Positions 34,901 to 43,605 of a stretch of DNA of 64,000 bases are shown here, piece after piece (the stretch's first letter is position 1; each line of letters starts with the position of its first letter). The notes under the pieces were generated by a model, which ran no database searches, was not told where the DNA came from, and worked only from the letters and a program-made list of their open reading frames with translations. The position numbers and the translations under genes are program-made. Source of the DNA: Amoebophrya sp. A120. Taxonomy: Eukaryota > Sar > Dinophyceae > Syndiniales > Amoebophryaceae. The stretch is taken from positions 5,389,709 through 5,453,708 of the forward strand of contig CAJINV010000002.1 of assembly GCA_905178155.1 (NCBI GenBank). Reading direction: 5' to 3'.

Positions 34901-35568
34901 TCCAGCAGTGGATGCAGGAAGATGGAAACTGGTATGGTGAGGAACAGGAAGACGAGGATGGTGATGAAGGTGAAAATGCTGCTGCAGCGAAGGCGAATCC
35001 CGATTCCAACTACAAGTACAACCCTGCCAACCCAGTCGGACCGTGGCAGTCGCGCGGGAACCGCAAGGGTGTAAAAAAGGGAAACGGAAAGGGAAAGAGG
35101 AACAAGGGGAGTAAAACGGAGATTCAGATCAAAGGTGAGTCGAGGACCCGCTGCCGCAAATGCTATTCTGATCAGCATAAAACGTCGGAGTGCACGTACG
35201 ACACCCGTGTCTGCGGTCGCTGCTTCTCGTCGGAACATGTTCAGAAGAACTGCCCGCTACTGAAAGAGAGCAATGACAAAGCGACGCAGGTGGTGATGGC
35301 GGCAGACTTCGAGAAGAAGTCGTTTGAGGAGAAGATCGCTGCTCTCCTTGCTGCAATTGGACCAAATAACATCGACACGGTCATGTTGAACGTGATCGAT
35401 CGCAACGACAAGGAGCGGTCTTTTGTCCTGAACGAAAAGGACAACAAGCGATCTGCTGTAACCTGCCTGTGCAACTGCGAGGTGTTTCACACCACTGAAA
35501 CGCGGGAAGAGTGCTATCCGGTGCAGGACGAGGAGGATTTCGGCAGCGGCGCCAGCAGTCTGTGGTAA
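31921..35568 (+). CDS. Gag-like ORF with two CCHC zinc knuckles
   Basis: 1215 aa, starting 98 nt after the 5' LTR in a good context (GAGATGG). The first about 400 residues contain repeated NQ-rich heptad-like segments (LNQENQQ and similar) and a predicted coiled coil. A Gly/Pro/Asn-rich linker follows (about 600-720), then a helical capsid-like part around LCLTRYLGLAEKIRINMFP. Two C-x2-C-x4-H-x4-C knuckles end the protein: CRKCYSDQHKTSEC (from residue 1078) and CGRCFSSEHVQKNC (from 1098). These bind nucleic acid in other gags. The protein is about three times the usual length of a copia gag. Its TAA stop lies inside GTAAGT, a consensus splice donor, and the ORF overlaps pol by 70 nt. Confidence 0.85.
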   Translation: MASNTITPSDASMRSAGINGPPGIDVAAASEQSATVNNSPGDDVPLHGRVPPFPPPALPQLLPPMARNGPLENGNLGLQVVPAQPKAGPLVPLGGNLNNQQVAVMNQETGMIPVQPPPGFVNNQNQLITGSTLSTTASPAPLGSAGNPINVDQGIPGHGKPSIYDQMIGQHAVDTREELVRRTTILRNQENQLAEAAQFLNQENQQRHEEVKKVADAAVFLNSQNQNQQEQLAALMQLTEQLKKEKEEQQNQIRFLEERRQAQEGTIQQDGVILNQKFAATDDQTQRTFQNVNQKFAATEDQIRKMKEEFQLLSLGASSVHEVASKQHDHNAQRDKKIEELEAVVSKLLEARNRVEKISNSPVSALRKNLVPSEVPLLQTPTPIQEYNIGSSASSSISSLHLGAPRKESSNTEKDYIHVSPVKDGGSIYSEDPDRDKRRKALELIHEFQNLLPTERRVDAGTIMWGLGMQPATEEGRKTMMQQTPVFGKEDFGRVVQETQSRRNSVNLAAENSFVSHEQRSGTGTPAVFNTTNLNHVSAAMQQGGASRVHTLHDNYQQRLLNYQNGNGTMLLQAQNYNGAAPSATSNNPYVHNYGSQGYQTGAVGGSGSGGNGGGFGGNNSGQQNQQPIPNSNNPFNNNGQNNHPGGGGFGGSPPGGGGGYWGGSPPNGGSPPGSPDSGASSPPMGGYNQEPPFIPGNPRGPPGGSPPGDGGNGRGFGVERRKFRFSLIQFESDYCKERGIDLRTTGAHPHLLLKVKDRLPEGGMPTVEEHTSLAGFFTALESELTKFCYEKEGERYLFPHSYESKYVKEMLYNINQKSAKASRFNHCLAQGQKEKLRATGIFDRDDPTTLTFSNLVQAYYLQYPKAFIVNRDETNKIHDFKMLKGETPKLCLTRYLGLAEKIRINMFPRNHLERKNLWEAFQHKVKDHWPRSVTRAFMSHHSFASPDVPYFENLMRYLDWEEGLDGFQPGKSDKEETGLSPEVMALKEQVAALQQWMQEDGNWYGEEQEDEDGDEGENAAAAKANPDSNYKYNPANPVGPWQSRGNRKGVKKGNGKGKRNKGSKTEIQIKGESRTRCRKCYSDQHKTSECTYDTRVCGRCFSSEHVQKNCPLLKESNDKATQVVMAADFEKKSFEEKIAALLAAIGPNNIDTVMLNVIDRNDKERSFVLNEKDNKRSAVTCLCNCEVFHTTETREECYPVQDEEDFGSGASSLW

Positions 35569-38500
35569 GTCCGACGAACGAAAATTCTGAACAATTCGAA
35601 AATTCAAGTGAAACAATTGAAGATGTTTTTGTGACGAGTTCTCCGGGTGCAGACGAGAACAAATTTTCCAATCAGTACGAATCTCGAAACAAAGAACTAT
35701 CACCATCGAAATCTCTACTACCGTGTATGATAAAGTTGAACGAGTTCATTTGTGCAGCACTGCAACGCTCCTGTTACGCCTCCAACGCGGAAACCAATCT
35801 GGACCTGTGTGTTTTTCCTGCGGCGGAGTCCATCATTCTCAACATACGAAAAGAAAACGAGTCTTCCGGTCGACCATGTGATTTTACATATCGAGTTTTA
35901 AACAACGAAGATACCACGAGCCGTACCAACGAAAAAGAAGCACTACCAGTCAATGTTTCCGATGGCACTTTGCCGAACGAGAAGAACTGCAAATCAGCAC
36001 GTGAAGAAGAATCAGTACTTTTTACAACCGAAACCACTCAAGTACAATTTGACGAAGGCTACAACAACTGTTACTACCTGACGCTTCTGACAGCAGACCG
36101 CGGTGCGGAGCTGGGACGGAAGCACGGGCTCTGTCTTCGTGAGGAAGCAAGCCACAACGAAAATGCCAATGGCATTGGCGGCAGCAAGCGACGAATAATC
36201 AAACGGGTGGTGGTTCCGTATAAGCTGCTTGACACAAATGGAAATCTCTACTGTTTGGGGATGGAGATGGCTACAGTTACCAAGGAGGGACCGAACCTGC
36301 TCGGACTGGTATTGCACGACAAGTGCTTTCTGAGCGTGATTCACAAGCCAGGACTCCCGCGAATGGTAGAAGGCCATAACGGGAAGGCTGTAGTAAACTT
36401 TAACGGTCAGACTCAGATCCTGAAAGAAGCCTTCAACCTGACCAGCTACGACTACGCAATCCTGCGTGCAGTCCAGCAACACAACTCCGAGTCGGAGTGG
36501 ATGCGTCCGGTGTTTGCGGACCAGGTTCGTAGTAAGGGTCCAGAACCACTTCGTTTCGTTCATGATCCCCGCGTTGTAAAACAATATCTGAAACTGATGA
36601 AGAAGGGGAAGCTTCTGGTGAGCCAGGGCGAGTTCGCGCATGTTGTTATCGAAGAGGACTACAATTTGGAAGCAGCCGCGGCACAGCTGCAGCGCGAAAA
36701 GGAGCGAAGCGTAACCATGGTGATAGAGGATCAACCAGTGCGGACCGGAAAAGCAGCAGTAGTCAACCTGCTCGAGCACAACTGTGATTGGAGCAACAAG
36801 GATTCGATCCAGAACTGGGAAAGTAAGGACGATCGGCATGTTCATGTCGGGAGAGGATCCAAGTGGGGCAATCCTTTTCGGATCGGCGTGGACGGAGACC
36901 GCGAGGAAGTGCTGGAAAAGTATCGGCACTGGATCCGTGAGAAGGGTTTAGTAGAAGAGGCGAGGGCCGAATTGCCGGGTTGCATTCTTGGCTGTTGGTG
37001 TCTCCCAATGCGGTGCCACGGGGAAATCCTGTGCGAAGAAGTTAACCGCGACACTGAAGATGCAGCTCCCAACCAGGAAGGCGGAAGTTCTAGCTCTCGA
37101 AATCCCCCTGCTGCTGCTAATCCTGAACCTGCTGATTTGGATCCGGGAATTTGGTCGGTGTCAGAAGACAGCTTGAAAAGAACGGGCGATAGTGGCGGTT
37201 ACTCCGTTTTTCGAGATGTCATCTTTGCACCAAAACAAATACCAGCAACTCCCGGGTGGTTGCAGGATCGCGTGCGTCTTCGTCGTGTTGTCGACGTCGA
37301 GCAACAGACCCGCCTCGTTCCAGATTGGGTGAACGATTGGTCGAAGAAGCAGAACCGCGAAGGTGTTACTCCGGTTCCGCAGAACGAGAAGGGGAGGTTT
37401 GTGACTGTGGACTACTACTACCACGTGGCCGACGATGGCGGAAACCTTCTTACTGCCAAGCAGAAGCAGCGCGCTTTTCAGCTCCGAGGGAAAATTTCCA
37501 ATGAGACTCACCCTACTGCTCGAAAGGTTGAAGGGAAAATTGAGTACGGTGAGATTGGAAAAGGAGAACAGCGGCCAGCAGTAAAGAATAACCCGAACCG
37601 CATCGTGACCGAAAAACTCCGGCAGCCCGTGCAGCTGGATAAAGTACGAATCTACACCTGCAGGGATGTGGAGGATCTACCTGCGGGAATGCGAATGTTC
37701 GGGAAAAGGATCAGGGTTGAAGAAGATCCTGAACTTGCTGATGTCCTCGCCGAGCATCCCGACTTTCTCATCGACAAGCTGGCAAAGAAGAGTCTGACCG
37801 GCTTCAGCGACGAGATGATTACTGCCGTTCCCAAGGAGTACATCACGATGCTTGCCAAAGATTTGCGTAGCAATCCGATGCGGAAATTGGTGCTGATCGA
37901 CTCTTCGGGACTAGGATTAGCTTGTGCTGTGGGCGAGAGGTTGAGAAAGGCGGGACCGAAGAATGAAATCTTCCACGCATCTGCCGCGCGAGAACTCTAT
38001 GTTCACGATCTTTCTCTGACCACGAGTGGCGAAGCAATCCGCTACAGCAAACTTGAACGTCTCCGAGTGGATAGTGTGCTTTCTCCTCTTCGTGACATCT
38101 CTCCTGCGGTGAGAAACAAACTGCAGGCCATCCGTGAAATTCTCTGCAGCACGGGGAAGATTGCAAGTGAAGAGCAATGCTACAAACAGGTAAAGAAGAA
38201 ACTTCGCAACATCTCCGAAGAAAGCTTGCAGGAGTTGGTAACACTGGTAAGAAGGGACACCATGGCGCACCTGCATTTTGGTCTTAAGAAGCGGCGCAAA
38301 GACCTTGCTGCGTACGACCCATGCCAAGCATACATGCAGGGCGGGATTAGCCTGATCGACACGACCTTCATCACGGAAAACGACGTGATTTTCGTGTGCA
38401 TCGGCATCCTGAGCATTCCGGATTCCAGGTCGGCTTCCTACGTGTGTGGAACGAAGTGGAAACTTCGGGAAATGATGAAGAACATGAATCTCAGCGACCA

Positions 38501-41500
38501 AGAAAAGGAGGAATTGCTCGGTGGAGTGATGTGCCAGATGTTTCACGGCGTCGGTGAACGGCTGATAGCAGGTCGGGCTTCGCCAAGTCAACAGGACGTG
38601 ATCAGGTCCCTCTACCACTTCATGAGCCAGAAACTTGTGCGCCGCCGCATCTATGCGGATTCCGGAGTCGAGAACCTTTCCATCGAAGATTGGGTGCCTC
38701 TGAAGCGGACCGGGCGTGAGGTGACGCTCATGCCGACCGGTACTCCAGTCTACGCGCTGGAAAGACGCTTCTTAACGCTAAAGACTTTGGTGAAGCGTTT
38801 GAGGCGGATTCCGTCGTTCGCGAAGATGCCGCTCCAAGTCCTTCTGGATGAAGCGCATGAAGTAATTGCAAACATGACTTCAAGCGGGAAGAGCGGTAGA
38901 ACGGCAAATGAGTGGTTCTGGGGCGTGGAAGAATCAGCCAAGGAGTTTCTGTTCCATCCGGACGATGCCGGTGTCGAATCATTCTTTCCCGAGGGGAGTC
39001 CGGACTACAACATCCACCGGATTCACGAAGCTCGGCTCCGCATCTATGCGGAAGCGCTTCTCATGATGTCCGACAAGGCGTTCGTGGAAGCAGTAGAAAA
39101 AATTCTACAAAATTGCCGTGCGAGGCTTCGCATCGCCAACGATAACGACTACAACATCGGGGAACGTGCAAATAAATACAATCCCAAAGCAAAAGCAGAT
39201 GATGTCGTGCGGATCACAGACAAGATTCCAAACCGTGGTAGCTCCGGTTACACCTTCCAGGTGCAGACCCGGCGTGGACTGAGCAACGTCAATCCGAACA
39301 TGCTCTGCCCGGTGGTGAATTTTGATCGTCTTTACGATCTGCCGGAAACGGAACCGCTGCAAGAGGACGACTTCAAGGTCGGTGGCAAGATGTTCGAGAA
39401 TCAGGAGCGCAATCGCACGGGAAGGGAACAGTGGGAAAATGAGCTAATGCAGCCACATCAACCATCAACGCATGCTGGTGGTGAACCGTTTTTCCTTCTG
39501 GCCCCCCGGGCGGAGAGGGATTCAAGGAAGAAATCCGCTTTGGACGCCCATTCTGAAGAAAATGTCGAAGGTGAGGAACTTCTGGATGCTGCAGGAGATT
39601 TGAACGTAAATCCCGGCGATGACGTTCGTCCTGAAGAGGATCTCCAGCTGCAGGAAGATGATGACCTGTTTGAAACAGCACACGTGCTGAAGCAGGTTCG
39701 CTTTGAAGACGAGGGTCCCAGTGACTTGGAAGTCTCTTCTACCTCCACTTCCTCTCAACGTGCTTCTGGCGCTCAGAAGAGAAAACGCGCGCGACAGAAT
39801 CGAGAAGCTCATGCATCACAAGCAGCAGAACTTGACATGACCGACATCACGGAACAAGTTCATGCCACTGCAGAGGGTGAGATGGAGAAACAAACAGAGT
39901 GGAAACAGCTCCTGGAGCAGATGAGCGGTGATGATGCGGCAGAAGGAGGAGAAGAAGATGAAACAATGCCAGAAGAATTCAACAAGCTACATGAGTTCAT
40001 CAAATTCCCCGCGCGCAACCATCGTCGTGCTGTTGCCAAAGTGATCCGTCAGAACCGCAGCGGAGTTCTGAAGGACGATGGGTCCGACATGCTGTACAAC
40101 TTGATTGAGCACACACTTTTTGTCAAGCAAAATGGGCTTCGCATCTCTCCGGCCAATCTGGAAGTCTGGGACCGCTTCTACAGCAAGGAAGAAAGAACAC
40201 AGTCTAGCAATCCAGACCTGCAGGTAGACTTCGTGTTGTCGTGGACCGCAAAGAAGCTGTGCTTCGTGAACAGTGTCGAAGCGTGGGAGAAGGCAGGAAA
40301 AGGAAAGCTGATCCGCATCACGCTGTGGAGCCTGCTTGCGCACAAGTCCTACGAGGATTTGGGACTACTAAGTGTCTACGACCCCAAAGTCGCGAAGCAC
40401 GAGGAAGTTGTACGGAAAATCCTGGGCGCGCTGAAATACGCGGACACGGACCACGGATTCGTAGCTTCCAGCAACGGCTTGGCGGTTCCTGCAGTCCTGG
40501 TGCGAGCCCACCTGAAGGAGTGGAACTCCATGCTGAAAGAGGAACTGGTCGAGATATGGCGCGAAGGGAAACAATGCAGCTCCGAGAAGATCCTACCTTC
40601 AAGGGCGATTGTTGACCTCAAACTGGTGACTCCCACCCACTTCAAAGTGGCGGTACGAGTAGTGCCGGGAGGTCACAAGAGCAGCGTCAGCGCCAGCGCC
40701 GAGTCGCCCACCGTGTCGGAAGTCGACCTGAATTTGGTTTTGTCAAGTTTGCGCAAGATCAAGGGGAAAAGGATCCTGCGATCCGGCGACGTTCCGAGAG
40801 CGTTCTTGAAAAACCTGAGGTTTAAGGCTGAGAATCGTCCGCGGATGATGTTTCCGTCAAACATCTTCCAGGATGATGTCCTATCGGCTTTGAAGACCAC
40901 TTTCGGGATCGACCGGCAAACAGTCCTCCTTTTGAACATAAGCCTCTATGGGCTAAAGGAGGCGGCTCTCATGTGGTATCGAACACTCAGCCAATGGCTC
41001 ATCAGCTGCGGTTGGTCTGTTTCTACCACTTCTCCCTGCGTCTTTGTAAAAGGACAGAACAAGATTACGATTCACGTCGACGATCTTTTGTTCGCAGGTG
41101 ACGAGCCGGGGTTTGACGAATTTGCTGCGGCCGCGAGAGAAAGATGGAAGCTCGAAAATTGGACTGACAGCGAGGCAGGTCTGATTTATACGGGCATCCA
41201 TGTGCAGCACTTTCCGAAAGAGCAACGAATCCGCACCCACATGCAGCCGAAAATAGATGAGCTGCAGATGAACAACGTCCCAGGCGAGGAGACGGAACAG
41301 CTAGGCGAGAAGGGAGTTTCGCGACTCAAAGCTGCTCGCGGTTCCCTCCTGTTCATCGCACGCAGGCATACCGAGATTAAGTTCCCGGTGCGAGCCCTCG
41401 CGCTCGGTGCTGACGAGCACAAAACCAATGCCTGGCTCACCGCGCACAACAGCATGACGGAGCGGTTGAAAAAGGACACTGCGGGTGTGGAAATCGACCT

Positions 41501-42431
41501 GAGTTACGAAAACGAAGTGTTGGTGATGTGCCCGGATGCGTCGTACCAACGACCAGCGGTAAAAGACGAAGCGGGAGCAACCGAGGAGTATGAGGAATTT
41601 GACGCGCGACCTGAGGAGTATGTGCTTTCGAACGAGGAGCTGGAAGCACGACGGGAAGTAGCCAGGACCGAATTCTTCAACCAGCGAGAGTCGCTTCTAC
41701 CAGGAAAGGCCCAGTTCGAGCAGGCGTACGCGAATGCGGAAAAATCCGAGACAGCACGACGTGAGCGGAAACGATTCGCAGCACTGAACCTTCCGGAGAA
41801 CGAAGAAGACAGCATTACTGCAAGAGCTACAAAACTGCGTCCGATTCTTGGGTATGTTTTGCTTTCTGTCTCTCTTGACGACTGGCAGGAGTACCAGCGA
41901 AAGCAGAAGCAGATCAAGAGGGTCATGACGTTGAAAGAATTTGATGCTCTGGAAAAAGTGACGTTGAGATGCAGCTACATTGCCAGCGACACAATCTTCT
42001 GCAGCACGGAGGAAGTGTCTTCTTATGCAGCAGAAATAAAAGCTGGCTGCGAAGCATTTCCAGTACTGGAAGCCGTAATGGTGAAAATGGAAGAGTGGAA
42101 CATGAGCAGTAAAGCAGTAATCCTGTCGGATTCCAAATCCGCGGTCAGCCGTGTGCTGTCGAAATCCGTCATATCCATGTCGGACGCGCCAGTCTACAAG
42201 GGATTAGCCAGATGGAAATCTGCGTACTACAGGGCAAGTTGGGAGTTAGGCTCGATCACCGACAGGAGCAATCCCGGTGATTCCCTGACCAAAGTCAGTA
42301 CGGGTTTCAAACTCCAGGACTACCTGGAGATCATGCGTGGACGCTGGCATCTCCCGTTGGGACAAGTCTATGTCTACGAGAGGACATATTCTTGGGAGAA
42401 ACCGTTGCCGCAGGGTATGACCGAAATTTAA
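35499..42431 (+). CDS. Copia-type Pol with DUF4326-like insert
   Basis: The frame is open from 35499; the first ATG is at 35727, so expression probably depends on fusion to gag (frame -1 relative to it). Counting residues from 35511: a DUF4326-like module at about 441-514 (HVGRGSKWGNPF, then REEVLEKYRHW, then LGCWCLPMRCHGEIL). A divergent integrase core has Asp950 (LIDTTF), Asp1050 (YADSGVEN) and Glu1084 (ALERRF). The reverse transcriptase spans about 1690-1920, with SGDVPRAFL, SLYGLKEAALMWY and IHVDDLLFAGD (HVDD where most have YVDD). RNase H spans about 2000-2270, with Asp in CPDASY, Glu in YAAEIKAG and Asp in LSDSKSAV. I could not place a convincing aspartic protease; LTADRGAELG near the N-terminus and LIDSSG near residue 790 are weak candidates. 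Confidence 0.88.
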   Translation, partial: NAGRVLSGAGRGGFRQRRQQSVVSPTNENSEQFENSSETIEDVFVTSSPGADENKFSNQYESRNKELSPSKSLLPCMIKLNEFICAALQRSCYASNAETNLDLCVFPAAESIILNIRKENESSGRPCDFTYRVLNNEDTTSRTNEKEALPVNVSDGTLPNEKNCKSAREEESVLFTTETTQVQFDEGYNNCYYLTLLTADRGAELGRKHGLCLREEASHNENANGIGGSKRRIIKRVVVPYKLLDTNGNLYCLGMEMATVTKEGPNLLGLVLHDKCFLSVIHKPGLPRMVEGHNGKAVVNFNGQTQILKEAFNLTSYDYAILRAVQQHNSESEWMRPVFADQVRSKGPEPLRFVHDPRVVKQYLKLMKKGKLLVSQGEFAHVVIEEDYNLEAAAAQLQREKERSVTMVIEDQPVRTGKAAVVNLLEHNCDWSNKDSIQNWESKDDRHVHVGRGSKWGNPFRIGVDGDREEVLEKYRHWIREKGLVEEARAELPGCILGCWCLPMRCHGEILCEEVNRDTEDAAPNQEGGSSSSRNPPAAANPEPADLDPGIWSVSEDSLKRTGDSGGYSVFRDVIFAPKQIPATPGWLQDRVRLRRVVDVEQQTRLVPDWVNDWSKKQNREGVTPVPQNEKGRFVTVDYYYHVADDGGNLLTAKQKQRAFQLRGKISNETHPTARKVEGKIEYGEIGKGEQRPAVKNNPNRIVTEKLRQPVQLDKVRIYTCRDVEDLPAGMRMFGKRIRVEEDPELADVLAEHPDFLIDKLAKKSLTGFSDEMITAVPKEYITMLAKDLRSNPMRKLVLIDSSGLGLACAVGERLRKAGPKNEIFHASAARELYVHDLSLTTSGEAIRYSKLERLRVDSVLSPLRDISPAVRNKLQAIREILCSTGKIASEEQCYKQVKKKLRNISEESLQELVTLVRRDTMAHLHFGLKKRRKDLAAYDPCQAYMQGGISLIDTTFITENDVIFVCIGILSIPDSRSASYVCGTKWKLREMMKNMNLSDQEKEELLGGVMCQMFHGVGERLIAGRASPSQQDVIRSLYHFMSQKLVRRRIYADSGVENLSIEDWVPLKRTGREVTLMPTGTPVYALERRFLTLKTLVKRLRRIPSFAKMPLQVLLDEAHEVIANMTSSGKSGRTANEWFWGVEESAKEFLFHPDDAGVESFFPEGSPDYNIHRIHEARLRIYAEALLMMSDKAFVEAVEKILQNCRARLRIANDNDYNIGERANKYNPKAKADDVVRITDKIPNRGSSGYTFQVQTRRGLSNVNPNMLCPVVNFDRLYDLPETEPLQEDDFKVGGKMFENQERNRTGREQWENELMQPHQPSTHAGGEPFFLLAPRAERDSRKKSALDAHSEENVEGEELLDAAGDLNVNPGDDVRPEEDLQLQEDDDLFETAHVLKQVRFEDEGPSDLEVSSTSTSSQRASGAQKRKRARQNREAHASQAAELDMTDITEQVHATAEGEMEKQTEWKQLLEQMSGDDAAEGGEEDETMPEEFNKLHEFIKFPARNHRRAVAKVIRQNRSGVLKDDGSDMLYNLIEHTLFVKQNGLRISPANLEVWDRFYSKEERTQSSNPDLQVDFVLSWTAKKLCFVNSVEAWEKAGKGKLIRITLWSLLAHKSYEDLGLLSVYDPKVAKHEEVVRKILGALKYADTDHGFVASSNGLAVPAVLVRAHLKEWNSMLKEELVEIWREGKQCSSEKILPSRAIVDLKLVTPTHFKVAVRVVPGGHKSSVSASAESPTVSEVDLNLVLSSLRKIKGKRILRSGDVPRAFLKNLRFKAENRPRMMFPSNIFQDDVLSALKTTFGIDRQTVLLLNISLYGLKEAALMWYRTLSQWLISCGWSVSTTSPCVFVKGQNKITIHVDDLLFAGDEPGFDEFAAAARERWKLENWTDSEAGLIYTGIHVQHFPKEQRIRTHMQPKIDELQMNNVPGEETEQLGEKGVSRLKAARGSLLFIARRHTEIKFPVRALALGADEHKTNAWLTAHNSMTERLKKDTAGVEIDLSYENEVLVMCPDASYQRPAVKDEAGATEEYEEFDARPEEYVLSNEELEARREVARTEFFNQRESLLPGKAQFEQAYANAEKSETARRERKRFAALNLPENEEDSITARATKLRPILGYVLLSVSLDDWQEYQRKQKQIKRVMTLKEFDALEKVTLRCSYIASDTIFCSTEEVSSYAAEIKAGCEAFPVLEAVMVKMEEWNMSSKAVILSDSKSAVSRVLSKSVISMSDAPVYKGLARWKSAYYRASWELGSITDRSNPGDSLTKVSTGFKLQDYLEIMRGRWHLPLGQVYVYERTYSWEKPLPQGMTEI

Positions 42432-43133
42432 CCAACGTGAAAATTCTGGAAGTAGAAAAATTCTTTTGGAGCCGAACAAGCTGTATGATTTTTTTTTGTA
42501 AAATTTAAAAGTACCAGCATGGAGATCAAGTTTCTCGAGAGCGACCAATCCTGTACAATCTGCACTACAAGTTTTGTTTTGTAAGATGGAGCACTACGAA
42601 CAGTACGACAAGTTTTTCATGGCGACCACAAGGAAGAGTACAACATGTTTCAAGTCCGTTTCTTTGCCGTGACGATCCGGCCATACGTTTCCTTTGGGAA
42701 AATCCAACGACATGATGTTTCTGGGGTAAGTCCTATCTGTTACTCGCGGGCCAGCTCTTTCTCAAGTTGCCGCGTTTAGTGTCATCCAAACAACATGAAG
42801 AGTACGAAAAAGTAAAGCAGTAAACCAACTGTTCAACCGAGGAGGATGTTTGGTTCGAGAAGCTCCACCGGTAATAGTTTGGGAATTTTGAGGAGACCAG
42901 GCTTCCGGAGGGGTTTGAACCGAGCGGCAGTCCTTTTCACCAAAACCCAGCCAGTACAAGATTGGCGTAGGTCTACTTGTTACGAATGCGGGACCGTCTC
43001 GAAGTTTCGGGGAATGCGGATCTCCACGTCAGCTCTGTTTGCGGTTTCAACGGTGTAGATCTCGGGTGACGGGACATTGTCATGTCAGGAGTCTTTCCTC
43101 TTTCTTTCATCGTCTTTCCTCCCCCCCGGGCAC
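42432..43133 (+). other. Retrotransposon 3' untranslated region
   Basis: 700 bases between pol and the 3' LTR with no significant ORF. The usual purine-rich plus-strand primer site next to the 3' LTR is absent; the last 40 bases are instead pyrimidine-rich (TTTCCTCTTTC and a C7 run ending CGGGCAC). Confidence 0.7.
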
Positions 43134-43605
43134 TGTCGATATGACATTCTGAAGGTCATGTTCGATTTAGTGTCGGTTGGATTGACTTTGTTTGATTGAG
43201 AGAAAGAGAGGGGAAGAAAAGTCATCGGGCGTTTGTTTATGTTAAAGTTTTTACCACAATTGTCTTGAGGGAGAAACTGTTTCTTTGAACACAACTCTTG
43301 ATGTTTTCTTTGCTTCAAATTCACGAGAGTCACAACAAGTTTTGTTTGGGTTTCATGAATGAACAAAAATGCTTCATGCCAAAATCTCACACATGAAATG
43401 AACCCGTGAAAAACACATCCGCGATAGACGCCACTATCGTAAACCTTTTGTTTGTTGTCGTTTCGAACGAGCAAGACAAATCAAAACCAAAATAAAAACA
43501 CACTCAAAATTCAACACAATTCTGATGCCTTCTGCCGACGCTGTTCTCAATCCAACCGACGCTGAATAAGAGATCACCTTCAGGATCCCACTACTCTAAA
43601 AGTCA
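43134..43605 (+). repeat. 3' long terminal repeat
   Basis: Second LTR copy with the same ends (TGTCGATATG to AAAAGTCA); I found no difference from the 5' copy. It is followed by TTAT, the target site also present before the 5' LTR. Confidence 0.95.

Larger units (their letters stand above)
31351..43605 (+). mobile_element. Complete Ty1/copia-type LTR retrotransposon, 12.26 kb
   Basis: Two 472-bp LTRs (31351-31822 and 43134-43605), which I read as identical, bracket a gag-like ORF and a 2.3k-codon pol ORF in the order gag, integrase, reverse transcriptase, RNase H, as in Ty1/copia. The target TTAT flanks both ends; it becomes ATTAT if the terminal A of the LTR is shared. No frameshift or stop interrupts either ORF. 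Copia elements are usually near 5 kb, so this one is unusually long, owing to an extended gag and extra pol domains. Identical LTRs and intact frames indicate a very recent, possibly active insertion. Confidence 0.95.

Noticed and set aside
35499-35568. Programmed -1 frameshift site between gag and pol
   Set aside because: The frame relation fits, but no slippery heptamer in the gag frame is visible in the overlap; kept only as an open alternative to splicing.
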